This document shows, piece after piece, positions 1 through 8,488 of a stretch of DNA of 33,100 bases. Origin of the DNA: Candidatus Methanophagaceae archaeon GoMg2 (GTDB taxonomy: Archaea; Halobacteriota; Syntropharchaeia; Alkanophagales; Methanospirareceae); assembly GCA_013180585.1 (NCBI GenBank), contig QBUM01000246.1, positions 1 to 33,100 of the forward strand, read 5' to 3'. The stretch's first letter is position 1. The number at the start of each line of letters is the position of its first letter. Below the pieces are notes generated by a model, which did not search any database, was not told the origin of the DNA, and saw only the letters and a program-made list of their open reading frames with translations. A program made the position numbers and the translations under genes.

Positions 1-26
1 TATCGCTTATAATTAGGAAATAACAA

Positions 27-425
27 ATGCCCGAATACAAACTCTTCGCACAGCGCGTTGGACTCGTTGGAATTGTAAATCTATTAGTGAGCCTCAGAGG
101 ATTAATACTGCTACCAATACTCACAAAAACGCTGGGGACAGAATTATACGGCGTCTTGACTCAAATTCTTGTTACTATTTCGTTACTATTGCCCATTGGT
201 TTATTAAATCTAAACACGGCAATGATCCGATTCTTCGCAGGTGAAAAGGATAAAGACAAAATTAGGCAGGAGTTTTATGCTGTATTTACACTAATCACAC
301 TATTTAGCGTTTTGCTGGCCTCAATCTTTTTTGTCTTTTCCGAGCCACTCGCAATTGCATTTTTCGGCGGTAGCAGCTCGATTATATTCGTAAGATTGCT
401 TTCGCCAATTAAAATTTTAAGTGTG
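27..425 (+). pseudogene. 5' fragment of oligosaccharide flippase (Wzx/RfbX-like), copy 1
   Basis: MPEYKLFAQRVGLVGIVNLLVSLRGLILLPILTKTLGTELYG... matches about the first 133 aa of the intact flippase at 2195-3649, then diverges near nt 420-425. Confidence 0.85.
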
Positions 426-468
426 TCGTATTTGATCTGCATACTTACTTTTTGTTGACCCAAAAACA

Positions 469-478
469 TTTAAATATA
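469..478 (+). promoter_or_regulatory. Putative archaeal TATA box upstream of the TA pair at 501-1167
   Basis: tttaaatata about 23 nt upstream of the ATG at 501. Confidence 0.45.
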
Positions 479-500
479 GGTTGAATCTAAATTATAAAAT

Positions 501-740
501 ATGGGAACAATCACCGTAAATATTAAGGACGACATAGAAAAAGAGTTTAGAACGGTTGCCAGCATTGCTCACGGAGATGAAACTGGATATTTGGCAAAAG
601 CAGTCACAGAAGCGATGCAGAGATGGATAGAAGAGAAGAGGCAAGAAAAGATTGCGGAAAGGGAGCTAAAACTATTGGAGAAGGGTTTTAACTTCGGGAA
701 AAAGTTGTATAAAACAAGAGATGAGCTGCATGAGCGATGA
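501..740 (+). CDS. VapB-like antitoxin
   Basis: 79-aa charged protein; stop overlaps the start of the downstream PIN-domain gene. Confidence 0.65.
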   Translation: MGTITVNIKDDIEKEFRTVASIAHGDETGYLAKAVTEAMQRWIEEKRQEKIAERELKLLEKGFNFGKKLYKTRDELHER

Positions 741-1167
741 GATTTGTTTAATCGATACAAACATACTGGTCTACGCATATGATGAAAGTGAAGCTAAGAA
801 GCATGAAATATGCAAGCGTTTAATCGATGAATGTTGGAGATTAAAGGAGAAGTATAGTATCTCTTTACAAAATTTATCAGAGTTTTATGTCGTCATCACC
901 AAGAAGATCGAAAATCCTGTGCCTATGGAAACGGCAAAGGGTATTATAGCTGATATTATCGAGTTTCAAAACTGGGTTGTCATAAATCACGATGCACGTA
1001 CCATTCTTTCCGCGATTGAAATAAATATGACGTATGAGGTGCATTATTGGGATGCACTATTAACAGCAACAATGAGGGAAAACAATATTTTCTGCATTTA
1101 CACAGAAGATAGTGATTTTAAAAGCATTCCTTGGTTGAAGGTTATAAATCCTTTTGACCGGGCTTGA
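721..1167 (+). CDS. vapC: PIN-domain ribonuclease toxin, VapC family
   Basis: ICLIDTNILVYAYDESEAKK ... HYWDALLTATMRENNIFCIYTEDSDF: PIN motifs with acidic residues. Confidence 0.88.
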   Translation: MSCMSDEICLIDTNILVYAYDESEAKKHEICKRLIDECWRLKEKYSISLQNLSEFYVVITKKIENPVPMETAKGIIADIIEFQNWVVINHDARTILSAIEINMTYEVHYWDALLTATMRENNIFCIYTEDSDFKSIPWLKVINPFDRA

Positions 1168-1194
1168 TATATATGCACGCATCCAAAAATTGCA

Positions 1195-1298
1195 TTTTCG
1201 ATATTGGCACAACTTCCTTCTCTTTGCCTATTTCAATAAAAATAAGATTGTGAAAAAGAAAACTGTGATATGCTTATAATTCGTAGGAAATAAACAAC
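1195..1298 (+). repeat. Duplicated flippase upstream region, copy A
   Basis: Shares acaacttccttc..tttgcctatttcaa..attgtgaaaaagaaaa..gcttataattcgtaggaaata with 2078-2194; only gcttataattaggaaataacaa remains at 5-26. Confidence 0.8.
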
Positions 1299-1465
1299 AT
1301 GTCCGAATACAAACTGTTTGCACAGCGCGTGGGACTCGTAGGGATCACAACCCTCATCGTGAACCTCCGGGGGTTAATCCTAATCCCTATTTTAACAAAA
1401 ACCTTAGGCGCAGATGCCTACGGCGTCTGGTCAATAATAATGGTTACCATCTCGCTATTATCACC
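1299..1465 (+). pseudogene. 5' fragment of flippase, copy 2
   Basis: MSEYKLFAQRVGLVGITTLIVNLRGLILIPILTKTLGADAYGVWS... matches about aa 1-56 of the intact flippase, then diverges. Confidence 0.85.
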
Positions 1466-1519
1466 TTCTTCAATATGTGGACAGGAGTTTTTTAATAACC
1501 TGCTTTAGATAAATATACC

Positions 1520-1528
1520 TTTAAATAC
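1520..1528 (+). promoter_or_regulatory. Putative archaeal TATA box upstream of the RelBE-like pair
   Basis: tttaaatac about 25-30 nt upstream of the ORF start region (1551/1560). Confidence 0.4.
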
Positions 1529-1550
1529 CGATATGTCCAAATAGAATTAG

Positions 1551-1793
1551 GTGTTTGATATGGTGGAAGTAGAAGAGAAGAACATGATGAAAGAGATATT
1601 AAAAGATGTGAAAACTCTTAAGGGTAGAGTAGAGGGGATGGAAGGGATGCTTGAGACACTTGTTAAGATTTATACCGATGCGTTCTATGATGTCAAAGAG
1701 GAATATTTGGAAAAGTTAGAGAAAATACGAAAAGAAGGAGAGTTCGAAACATTCACGGATGTAGAAGATTTAAGGAAATTGATAGAGGAGTAA
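1551..1793 (+). CDS. RelB-like antitoxin
   Basis: 80-aa acidic coiled-coil-like protein directly upstream of a RelE/ParE-like gene. Confidence 0.6.
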   Translation: MFDMVEVEEKNMMKEILKDVKTLKGRVEGMEGMLETLVKIYTDAFYDVKEEYLEKLEKIRKEGEFETFTDVEDLRKLIEE

Positions 1794-1796
1794 CAA

Positions 1797-2081
1797 TTGA
1801 GTGTGAATGAATACAGTTACAGCATCGAAAAGAAATTGAAAGCAAGGTTGAAGAGAACGTATAAGAAAGATAAGAAACTCTATGATGTTGTAACGAAAAA
1901 GATAGAAGAGATAATCAATAATCCTTTTCACTACAAGCCGTTAAAGCATGATTTAAAGGGTTTGAGGCGAGTTCATCTGGTGAAGTCCTTTGTCCTTGTG
2001 TTTGACATAGACGAAGAAGAGAAGAAGGTTAGATTTCTTGATTTGGATCATCACGATGAAATATACAGGAAGAAGTATTGA
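1797..2081 (+). CDS. RelE/ParE-superfamily mRNA interferase toxin
   Basis: YSIEKKLKARLKRTYKKDKKLYDVVTKKIEEIINNPFHYKPLKHDLKGLRRVHLVKSFVLVFDIDEEEKKVRFLDLDHHDEIY is RelE-like. TTG start. Confidence 0.85.
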   Translation: MSVNEYSYSIEKKLKARLKRTYKKDKKLYDVVTKKIEEIINNPFHYKPLKHDLKGLRRVHLVKSFVLVFDIDEEEKKVRFLDLDHHDEIYRKKY

Positions 2082-2194
2082 ATGTTTCCAACATTGCCAT
2101 AACTTCCTTCGTTTTGCCTATTTGCCTATTTCAATGAAATAAATTGTGAAAAAGAAAAGATAAAATGTTGCTTATAATTCGTAGGAAATAACAA
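2078..2194 (+). repeat. Duplicated flippase upstream region, copy B
   Basis: See 1195-1298; includes a short local duplication tttgcctatttgcctatttcaa. Confidence 0.8.
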
Positions 2195-3649
2195 ATGCCC
2201 GAATACAAACTGTTCGCACAGCGTGTGGGACTCATGGGAATTGTAAACATCATCGTAAGCCTTAGAGGATTGATACTGCTACCAATACTTACAAAAACAT
2301 TAGGAACGGAATTATACGGTGTCTGGACACAGATTCTTGTTACTATCTCTTTACTAATGCCTCTCGGTTTATTAGGTCTAAGCACTGCAATGATTCGGTT
2401 TTTTGCCGCGGAAAAGGATAAAAACAAGATAAAAAGGGAGTTTTATGCTGTATTTACACTAATCACGCTATTTAGCGTTTTGGTAGCATCAATCTTTTTT
2501 GTCTTTTCCGAGCCACTTGCAATTGCCTTCTTCGGTGGTAGTGGCTCTATAATCTTCGTACAACTGCTTTCACCCATTATAATCCTAACTACTTTGGATG
2601 TAATCAGCATCGAATTTTTCAGGGCGTTTCAGCAGATGAAGAAATATGCGGGGCTTTCAATAATACAGCAAATTCTTGAAATAATATTGATTTCTTATGC
2701 GGTCTTAGTGGGATATAACCTATTTGGTGCATTGTTATCGCTAATTGTGGTTAGAGCATTTTTGTTATTATTTTGCTTCTTATTTATAAAATCGCAAATA
2801 GGGATTGGAAGACCAAGTCTAAATCTATCGGTATTAAAACCGTACTTAAGTTTCAGTTTGCCGTTAATTCCCGCTACTATTTCATATTGGATTGTAAACT
2901 TAAGTGATAGGTATGTAATCGGATATTTTCTTGGCGTGGCTTCTGTTGGTATTTATTCTGCAGCATACAATATCGGCAGCATTGTAGGCATTTTTATGGG
3001 TCCTATTAGTCTAAATTTATTTCCTGCGATCTCTAACCTGTATGAGAATAATAAAATGGCAGAGTTAAAGACGCACCTGGAGTACTCGCTTAAGTTTTAT
3101 CTCTTGTTTGCCATTCCTTCTCTGTTTGGACTTGCTGTTTTATCAAAGTCGTTACTGGCTACATTAACGACTTCTGAGTTCCTTTCTGCTTATTTGATTG
3201 TTCCAATCGTTGCTTTAGCTATGATATTATTTAATTGCAGGTCTGTTTTTTTCGATGTCTTAACACTACTAAAAAGGACGAAGGTAATTGGTTTGATATA
3301 CGGTATTGCCGCTTTACTCAACTTAATATTAAACATCATCTTAGTTCCAGTAATTGGGATATTGGGTGCTGCAATTTCCACTTTATTAACATTTTTTATT
3401 TTTGCTGTGATTGTTGGGATTTTGAGTTTCAATGAGATTCCTTTTGAAATTGACGTTAAGTTTATCTTTAAGAGTGTGATTGCATCAGTTCCAATGGCTT
3501 TTGTGGTTTGGAATTTGAATCCTTATGGCGCAGTTGATATCTTGATTGCTGTAGGAATCGCAGCGGTAATTTATTTTGGTGTTTTGGTTTTGTTGAGAGG
3601 ATTTACAGAGGATGAATACGGTTTTTTGAAAGGTATGTTAAGAGTTTAA
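2195..3649 (+). CDS. Oligosaccharide flippase / polysaccharide biosynthesis protein (MATE/MVF-like), intact
   Basis: 484-aa polytopic membrane protein with typical Wzx N-terminus and repeated hydrophobic segments. Confidence 0.92.
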   Translation: MPEYKLFAQRVGLMGIVNIIVSLRGLILLPILTKTLGTELYGVWTQILVTISLLMPLGLLGLSTAMIRFFAAEKDKNKIKREFYAVFTLITLFSVLVASIFFVFSEPLAIAFFGGSGSIIFVQLLSPIIILTTLDVISIEFFRAFQQMKKYAGLSIIQQILEIILISYAVLVGYNLFGALLSLIVVRAFLLLFCFLFIKSQIGIGRPSLNLSVLKPYLSFSLPLIPATISYWIVNLSDRYVIGYFLGVASVGIYSAAYNIGSIVGIFMGPISLNLFPAISNLYENNKMAELKTHLEYSLKFYLLFAIPSLFGLAVLSKSLLATLTTSEFLSAYLIVPIVALAMILFNCRSVFFDVLTLLKRTKVIGLIYGIAALLNLILNIILVPVIGILGAAISTLLTFFIFAVIVGILSFNEIPFEIDVKFIFKSVIASVPMAFVVWNLNPYGAVDILIAVGIAAVIYFGVLVLLRGFTEDEYGFLKGMLRV

Positions 3650-3651
3650 AA

Positions 3652-4509
3652 TCACACGTATTTAAGCCTCAAATATCGCCCAATCTCATTTTTCAGATCC
3701 TTTCTATCCAGAGAAAAATCTATTATCGCTTTCACATAACTTAACTGATCCCCAATATCGTATCTTTTTCCTTCAATCTTCTTTGCATATATCTTCTGAC
3801 TCCCTAACAGCAGTTTTAAAGCGTCTGTTAGCTGAACCTCACCATTATAACCAGGATTAACTTCCTTAATGCAATCGAAAATCTCTGGAGTTAAAACATA
3901 TCTTCCAAGAACTGCAAGATTTGACGGTGCTTTTTCCTTCTCTGGCTTCTCAACCAAATTTTTAACTAAAAATAAATCCCCTTGTTGTTCAACCTCAACA
4001 ATTCCATATTTACTGACCTTTTCTAACGGGACTTCTTCTAATCCTATTACAGAGCAATCTACACTTTCGTAACACTCGATCAACTGCGCCATTACTGACT
4101 TTTCGTTAACAATAATATCGTCACCAAGTAAAACAGCAAAAGGCTCATTTCCAATATGCTTCTCAGCCTTTAGAATAGCATCTCCCAAGCCAAGAGGCTC
4201 TTTTTGCCTTATGTAGTGGATGTCCGCTAAGGAGGAGATGTCCTTTATTTTTTCCAATAACTCGTATTTCTTGTTTTGAAACAAATGATGCTCAATCTCC
4301 GGTGATGTATCAAAATAGTCTTCTATTGCCCTTTTTCCTCGTCCAGTAATAATGATAATGTCATCAATACCAGAGGCAATTGCCTCTTCTACAACAAATT
4401 GAATGACTGGCTTGTCTATGATAGGGAGCATCTCCTTTGGCATTGATTTTGTAGCGGGTAGAAATCTTGTACCCAATCCTGCAGCAGGTATTACCGCTTT
4501 CCTTATCAT
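3652..4509 (-). CDS. galU: UTP-glucose-1-phosphate uridylyltransferase
   Basis: MIRKAVIPAAGLGTRFLPATKSMPKEMLPIIDKPVIQFVVEEAIASGIDDIIIITGRGKRAIEDYFD is GalU signature sequence. Confidence 0.97.
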   Translation of the reverse strand: MIRKAVIPAAGLGTRFLPATKSMPKEMLPIIDKPVIQFVVEEAIASGIDDIIIITGRGKRAIEDYFDTSPEIEHHLFQNKKYELLEKIKDISSLADIHYIRQKEPLGLGDAILKAEKHIGNEPFAVLLGDDIIVNEKSVMAQLIECYESVDCSVIGLEEVPLEKVSKYGIVEVEQQGDLFLVKNLVEKPEKEKAPSNLAVLGRYVLTPEIFDCIKEVNPGYNGEVQLTDALKLLLGSQKIYAKKIEGKRYDIGDQLSYVKAIIDFSLDRKDLKNEIGRYLRLKYV

Positions 4510-4511
4510 AT

Positions 4512-4540
4512 TATTCTCTCACTCCGTACTTCTTTTCCAA
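4512..4540 (-). pseudogene. ugd 3'-terminal remnant (about LEKKYGVRE-stop) directly upstream of galU
   Basis: Reverse complement ttggaaaagaagtacggagtgagagaataa matches the ugd end gcgagaaatacggagtgcgggaatga. Confidence 0.65.
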
Positions 4541-4552
4541 CGGTATATAAAG

Positions 4553-4933
4553 TTAATGTTTCTTTGGTAAAGCTAAAATTTTCTTTTTGAAAGAAAGGTT
4601 TTTATTACGCTCTTCTTCCAACTTCTTGAGAAAATCTTCAATTGTTATTGGCTGGCTTGGTTTGTGTTTCGCTACATTTCCATAGGGATGCAAATGCCAT
4701 CCTATCCTCATGTTATTTGCTCCAAAGACCCTTTCACCTCCTTCAATATATGCATAAGAGGTGCCCGCAGTTACTGAATTATGAAAAGTTTCGACAAATT
4801 CGTCGTTTAAAAAGAGCCTTAACCAAACCCTTATTTCCGTTCTCCTATGGATTTCTAACCTCTTTATCCAGTCATAGCCTTTAACTGCTTCAGATACTTT
4901 TTCAACGAAATTTTCAATATCCATAGTAATCAA
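4553..4933 (-). CDS. TumE-like (DUF6516-like) toxin
   Basis: RVWLRLFLNDEFVETFHN..SYAYIEGGERVFGANNMRIGWHLHPYGNVAKHKPSQPITIEDFL resembles the TumE family; overlaps the upstream antitoxin gene. Confidence 0.6.
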   Translation of the reverse strand: MITMDIENFVEKVSEAVKGYDWIKRLEIHRRTEIRVWLRLFLNDEFVETFHNSVTAGTSYAYIEGGERVFGANNMRIGWHLHPYGNVAKHKPSQPITIEDFLKKLEEERNKNLSFKKKILALPKKH

Positions 4934-5249
4934 GCTTATTTTTTTCCTCCTTAAGGAATTTGTATTCTATCACAGATGCCTCCCAGTCCATATAATCCTT
5001 TTCATGCTCATAAGAAAGAGTGAACTTTTCTCCTAACATCTCTTTATAATCTTCGAAAGACATACCATATTTATTTTCGAATTTCGAAATTTCATCCTCG
5101 CATTCCTCAATTCTTCTCTCTAAGTATCCTTCCAAAACCAGTCTTAGAGCTACTTCAGGACTCTTTTTCCTTGTTATTTCCTGTGCAAGCGCAAGCATTT
5201 CGCGCGCTATATCTTTTACTGCCGTAGACATTTCGACCATCTTTTTCAA
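4914..5249 (-). CDS. TumA-like antitoxin
   Basis: 111-aa helical protein upstream of and overlapping the TumE-like gene. Confidence 0.55.
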   Translation of the reverse strand: MKKMVEMSTAVKDIAREMLALAQEITRKKSPEVALRLVLEGYLERRIEECEDEISKFENKYGMSFEDYKEMLGEKFTLSYEHEKDYMDWEASVIEYKFLKEEKNKLDYYGY

Positions 5250-5315
5250 ATTTGGTTTAGTATCTTATATATCATATATGTCTTAGTGCCTTTTGCTTTT
5301 TTAGGTAGTATTTTC

Positions 5316-5390
5316 AGCATTGATTTTGCAACAGATAGAAATCTCGTTCCCAATCCCGGTGCGGGTATTACAGCTTTTTTTTATCATTCT
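5316..5390 (-). pseudogene. galU 5' fragment (about 24 codons, frameshifted in a poly-A run)
   Basis: Reverse complement atgataaaaaaaagctgtaatacccgcaccgggattgggaacgagatttctatctgttgcaaaatcaatg versus galU atgataaggaaagcggtaatacctgctgcaggattgggtacaagatttctacccgctacaaaatcaatg. Confidence 0.85.
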
Positions 5391-5812
5391 CTCACTCTAT
5401 TCACTATTCCATCAAAATCTTTATCAAAACTGGCGATATAATCAATTTCCCTCCTTTTGATGAGGGCTATTGAGGTGCAATCTGTAAAACTCAGCATTTT
5501 CTCTGGATATTTTAAAAATAACCCCCATGCGTCGTTGAAGATACTTTTTGATACCGGTAAAAAATTTACAAACCGATCTACCCCTTTCTCCTCATTACCA
5601 ATGATTAACTCACCGACATCAATTGCCTTTCTGATATCCTTTGTTCGGTATAAAGCAACGGTAACAGCTTCATCGAAGATGTAATCAGAGGTAAAAGCTG
5701 CTCTATATCTATTCCTCATTATTGCTTCTAACAAATTTACTGCAATATCGTGATCCCTATCTTTTTTATTTACATATCCTACGAAAACACCGGTATCAAT
5801 AAATATGCTCAT
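5384..5812 (-). CDS. vapC: PIN-domain toxin, VapC family
   Basis: MSIFIDTGVFVGYVNKKDRDHDIAVNLLEAI ... FTDCTSIALIKRREIDYIASFDKDFD. Its last residues (VRE) coincide with the ugd tail and overlap the galU fragment ATG. Confidence 0.85.
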   Translation of the reverse strand: MSIFIDTGVFVGYVNKKDRDHDIAVNLLEAIMRNRYRAAFTSDYIFDEAVTVALYRTKDIRKAIDVGELIIGNEEKGVDRFVNFLPVSKSIFNDAWGLFLKYPEKMLSFTDCTSIALIKRREIDYIASFDKDFDGIVNRVRE

Positions 5813-6078
5813 TTTTCATAAAGTAGTTCATCTATCTCTTCTTCGCTTGTTACAACGCCCCAATCACTCTGTAACTTTCTAATTTTCTCTATTTCTTCCT
5901 CTGATAATGGCAAATACATCCCCTTGATGAAAACTTCTTTCGAGTCTTCCACAAGCTCAATAATTCTTGAAAACAATTCCTGTTGCGTTATCTTCTTTCC
6001 AAACCTCAAACTAAGCTCCGATTGCAAATTCTCAAATTCCTTCTTATCTTTTTCCTCAATTTTTATACTTGTGCTCAT
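5809..6078 (-). CDS. VapB-like antitoxin
   Basis: 89-aa protein; 4-bp overlap with the VapC start. Confidence 0.65.
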   Translation of the reverse strand: MSTSIKIEEKDKKEFENLQSELSLRFGKKITQQELFSRIIELVEDSKEVFIKGMYLPLSEEEIEKIRKLQSDWGVVTSEEEIDELLYEK

Positions 6079-6135
6079 AGTTTAATGTTTAGTCCTTCTC
6101 TTTGTATATACTTTTTCATCTTCACACCTTCACCT

Positions 6136-6183
6136 TCGTTCATTCTCTTACCCCGTATTTCTTTTTCATCTCTTCATTTACCT
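6136..6183 (-). pseudogene. ugd 3'-terminal remnant (NEEMKKKYGVRE-stop)
   Basis: Reverse complement aatgaagagatgaaaaagaaatacggggtaagagaatga aligns with the 3' end of ugd (NEEMREKYGVRE-stop). Confidence 0.8.
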
Positions 6184-6257
6184 ATGATTTGTCGCAATAT
6201 CTGGTAGAAACTCTTCCTAGTTTTTACCAGGACAATCTCTATTCGGTTTTTATTCAC
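6184..6257 (-). pseudogene. RelE-like toxin N-terminal stub (about 25 codons)
   Basis: After the antitoxin stop: VNKNRIEIVLVKTRKSFYQILRQIIGK, then the sequence switches to the ugd tail. Confidence 0.45.
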
Positions 6258-6457
6258 CACTCGTCAATTGGTATCCCTGCCCCTTTTTCCAGTTCCTTGA
6301 GCGACTGATTGATGCTCCTTAAAGAATCTTCATCCAGGAGGAGTTCCAGAGTCTCAAGTTCTGTTGCACTTAACCCCTTCAATAGATAAGCCAGCCGTTC
6401 AAGGTTGACCAGCTCAACTCTCCCCATTTCTTTTACTGCTGTGGACATCATGCTCAC
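6254..6457 (-). CDS. Orphan RelB-like antitoxin
   Basis: MSMMSTAVKEMGRVELVNLERLAYLLKGLSATELETLELLLDEDSLRSINQSLKELEKGAGIPIDEW; partner reduced to a stub. Confidence 0.55.
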   Translation of the reverse strand: MSMMSTAVKEMGRVELVNLERLAYLLKGLSATELETLELLLDEDSLRSINQSLKELEKGAGIPIDEW

Positions 6458-6519
6458 CTTTTTATTTTCAACTTTAGCTTATTACCTTATAGCATATAAA
6501 GTTTTATTATCGCCTTTCT

Positions 6520-7392
6520 TCATTCCCGCACTCCGTATTTCTCGCGCATCTCTTCGTTTACATCCTCCACTGCTTTTAATAATCTTACATTCCGATATTT
6601 CTCGGCGAAAGAGATAAAAGCCTTTAAGTCCTTTGGCAGGCATTTACCGCCAAACGCCTTTCCGTGAACTGTTCCATATTTTCCAATCCTTGGGTCAAGA
6701 CTAATAATATCGGCAATTGTCTGTGAATTTATCCCCAATTTTTGACAGATCAGAAATACTTCATTCCAATAGGAAATCTTTGTGGCGAGCACGCAGTTAG
6801 ATGCATATTTTATCATCTCCGCCGTTTTCAAATCCGTTCTGAAAATAGGTTTGTTCAGCGGCTTGTAAATTCCCTCTAAAACATCACCTGATCTTTTGTC
6901 GTATTCGCCAATAACAATTCGGTCCTCGGTGAAGAAATCTTTTTTGTAGTCTTTATTCTCAGTCCATGAACTTTCAATTTCAGTCAAAAATTCTGGGTTC
7001 ATACAAACACCAAACTCACCAGCATTCTTTCCTGAGTATTTTTCTAATACAGGAATTACAACGTTCTCAGTTGTTGTTGGAACTACTGTGCTTTTTACTA
7101 CTACAAGATGGTAATTCTGACGTGATGCTAATGCAGTCCCTATATTTTCCGATGCTTCTTTTATGTAGCTCAAGTCTATTTTTTCCTCCACTGTTGGCGT
7201 TGGAACGCAGATGAAAGAGATATCCGAGCTTTCAATTGCGTAGTTTATATCTTTTGTGAAGTTTGGCAGATTCTTATCCACAATGTCATAAAAAATAACA
7301 TCGTGACCCAAACTTATAAGTCCTCTACCTACTCGTTCCCCTACAAACCCGCTTCCGATTATACTTATCCTTGTCATGTTATTTCTCTCCAT
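6520..7392 (-). CDS. ugd: UDP-glucose/GDP-mannose dehydrogenase family (short form)
   Basis: ISIIGSGFVGERVGRGLISLGHDVIFYDI; CVPTPT; STVVPTTTE; FGGKCLPKDLKAF motifs. Confidence 0.92.
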   Translation of the reverse strand: MERNNMTRISIIGSGFVGERVGRGLISLGHDVIFYDIVDKNLPNFTKDINYAIESSDISFICVPTPTVEEKIDLSYIKEASENIGTALASRQNYHLVVVKSTVVPTTTENVVIPVLEKYSGKNAGEFGVCMNPEFLTEIESSWTENKDYKKDFFTEDRIVIGEYDKRSGDVLEGIYKPLNKPIFRTDLKTAEMIKYASNCVLATKISYWNEVFLICQKLGINSQTIADIISLDPRIGKYGTVHGKAFGGKCLPKDLKAFISFAEKYRNVRLLKAVEDVNEEMREKYGVRE

Positions 7393-8014
7393 AAATACTA
7401 TACCCTAATGTAATTGTTTTTCGTCTATGCCGATCTATCTTCTCATCCATCTTCTCAATAAGCGGATAAAACAGACTTAAAAATTTTTTAATGTAGGGAA
7501 AAGGAAAAATTGCTTCGATAAAATATAATAATACCGAAAAAACAGAGCCTTCGTCTTCAACAGTTACCATTTTAAATTTTTTAAATAATGTCCTGAGAGA
7601 TAATACGGTATATCTAAAATAGTCCTCTCCGTGTATTTCATGAATGAATCTTGTCGTAAGAAAAAACGCACCATTGGGCGTTAGAACACGATACATTTCA
7701 TTTATAAAAATTTGAGGCTTTTCAAGATGTTCTAACACTTCTATCGCGACTATTGTATCAAAAACATTATCTTTGAATGAAAGATTATATCCACTTGCTA
7801 AAATATCAGGATTGAAATTATTGCTTATATCAAGAGTTATCGAATTTTTAGTATACCTTTCATCTCTTCCGCCACCAATTTCCAGTACTTTTCCTTTCAT
7901 ATTATGGTTCCATTGCATATAACTCTTGTTAATATAATATCTTTGTGGAGTTTTTAATTCGAATTTTCCAACATATTTTAGGAGTAAGTTCATCAGTAAA
8001 ACCTCATTTGCCAT
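7379..8014 (-). CDS. SAM-dependent methyltransferase (class I)
   Basis: GKVLEIGGGRDERYTKNSITLDI ... FDTIVAIEVLEHLEKPQIFINEMYRVLTPNGAFFLTT. Confidence 0.88.
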   Translation of the reverse strand: MANEVLLMNLLLKYVGKFELKTPQRYYINKSYMQWNHNMKGKVLEIGGGRDERYTKNSITLDISNNFNPDILASGYNLSFKDNVFDTIVAIEVLEHLEKPQIFINEMYRVLTPNGAFFLTTRFIHEIHGEDYFRYTVLSLRTLFKKFKMVTVEDEGSVFSVLLYFIEAIFPFPYIKKFLSLFYPLIEKMDEKIDRHRRKTITLGYSIYGEK

Positions 8015-8027
8015 ATATTATCTTCTT

Positions 8028-8488
8028 GGTATGCTATCCAGAGCATCCGCGAATTTTCTTGCCATCCCCCAAAGCTATCTCTAAAACAGTTATGTTTTCT
8101 CTTTTATTGAGAAGTATATTTTTACTAAGCATATCCGAAGTCATAGGTTCAACGGCATAAACCAGTTTTGCTTTTTTGATGCTGGAATGCTGAACCCACC
8201 AACACTTGCGCCTATATCAATTACAATGTCATCTTTATGTATGTCATCAAAAATATAATCTTGTTTCGCCTGTATCACACCATTTATTAGCCTGGACATG
8301 TAATATTTACTTCCATCTCTCATTACAACATAATCGATATATTCTGGTGATTCAATAATAAGTTTGTTCTTATCGTAAAATAGACTGTTGATAACCTTTT
8401 GAAAAGATTTGGTTTTTATAAGAATCTTGGTCGAGTTCCTTACAATATTCCATAAAATCTTTAATTTTTTAATGTTATTCATTCCCAT
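8028..8488 (-). pseudogene. Truncated, frameshifted FkbM-like methyltransferase
   Basis: DDIVIDIGASVGGFSIPASKK(frameshift)AKLVYAVEPMTSDMLSKNILLNKRENITVLEIALGDGKKI, then stop; C-terminal part absent. Confidence 0.75.
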
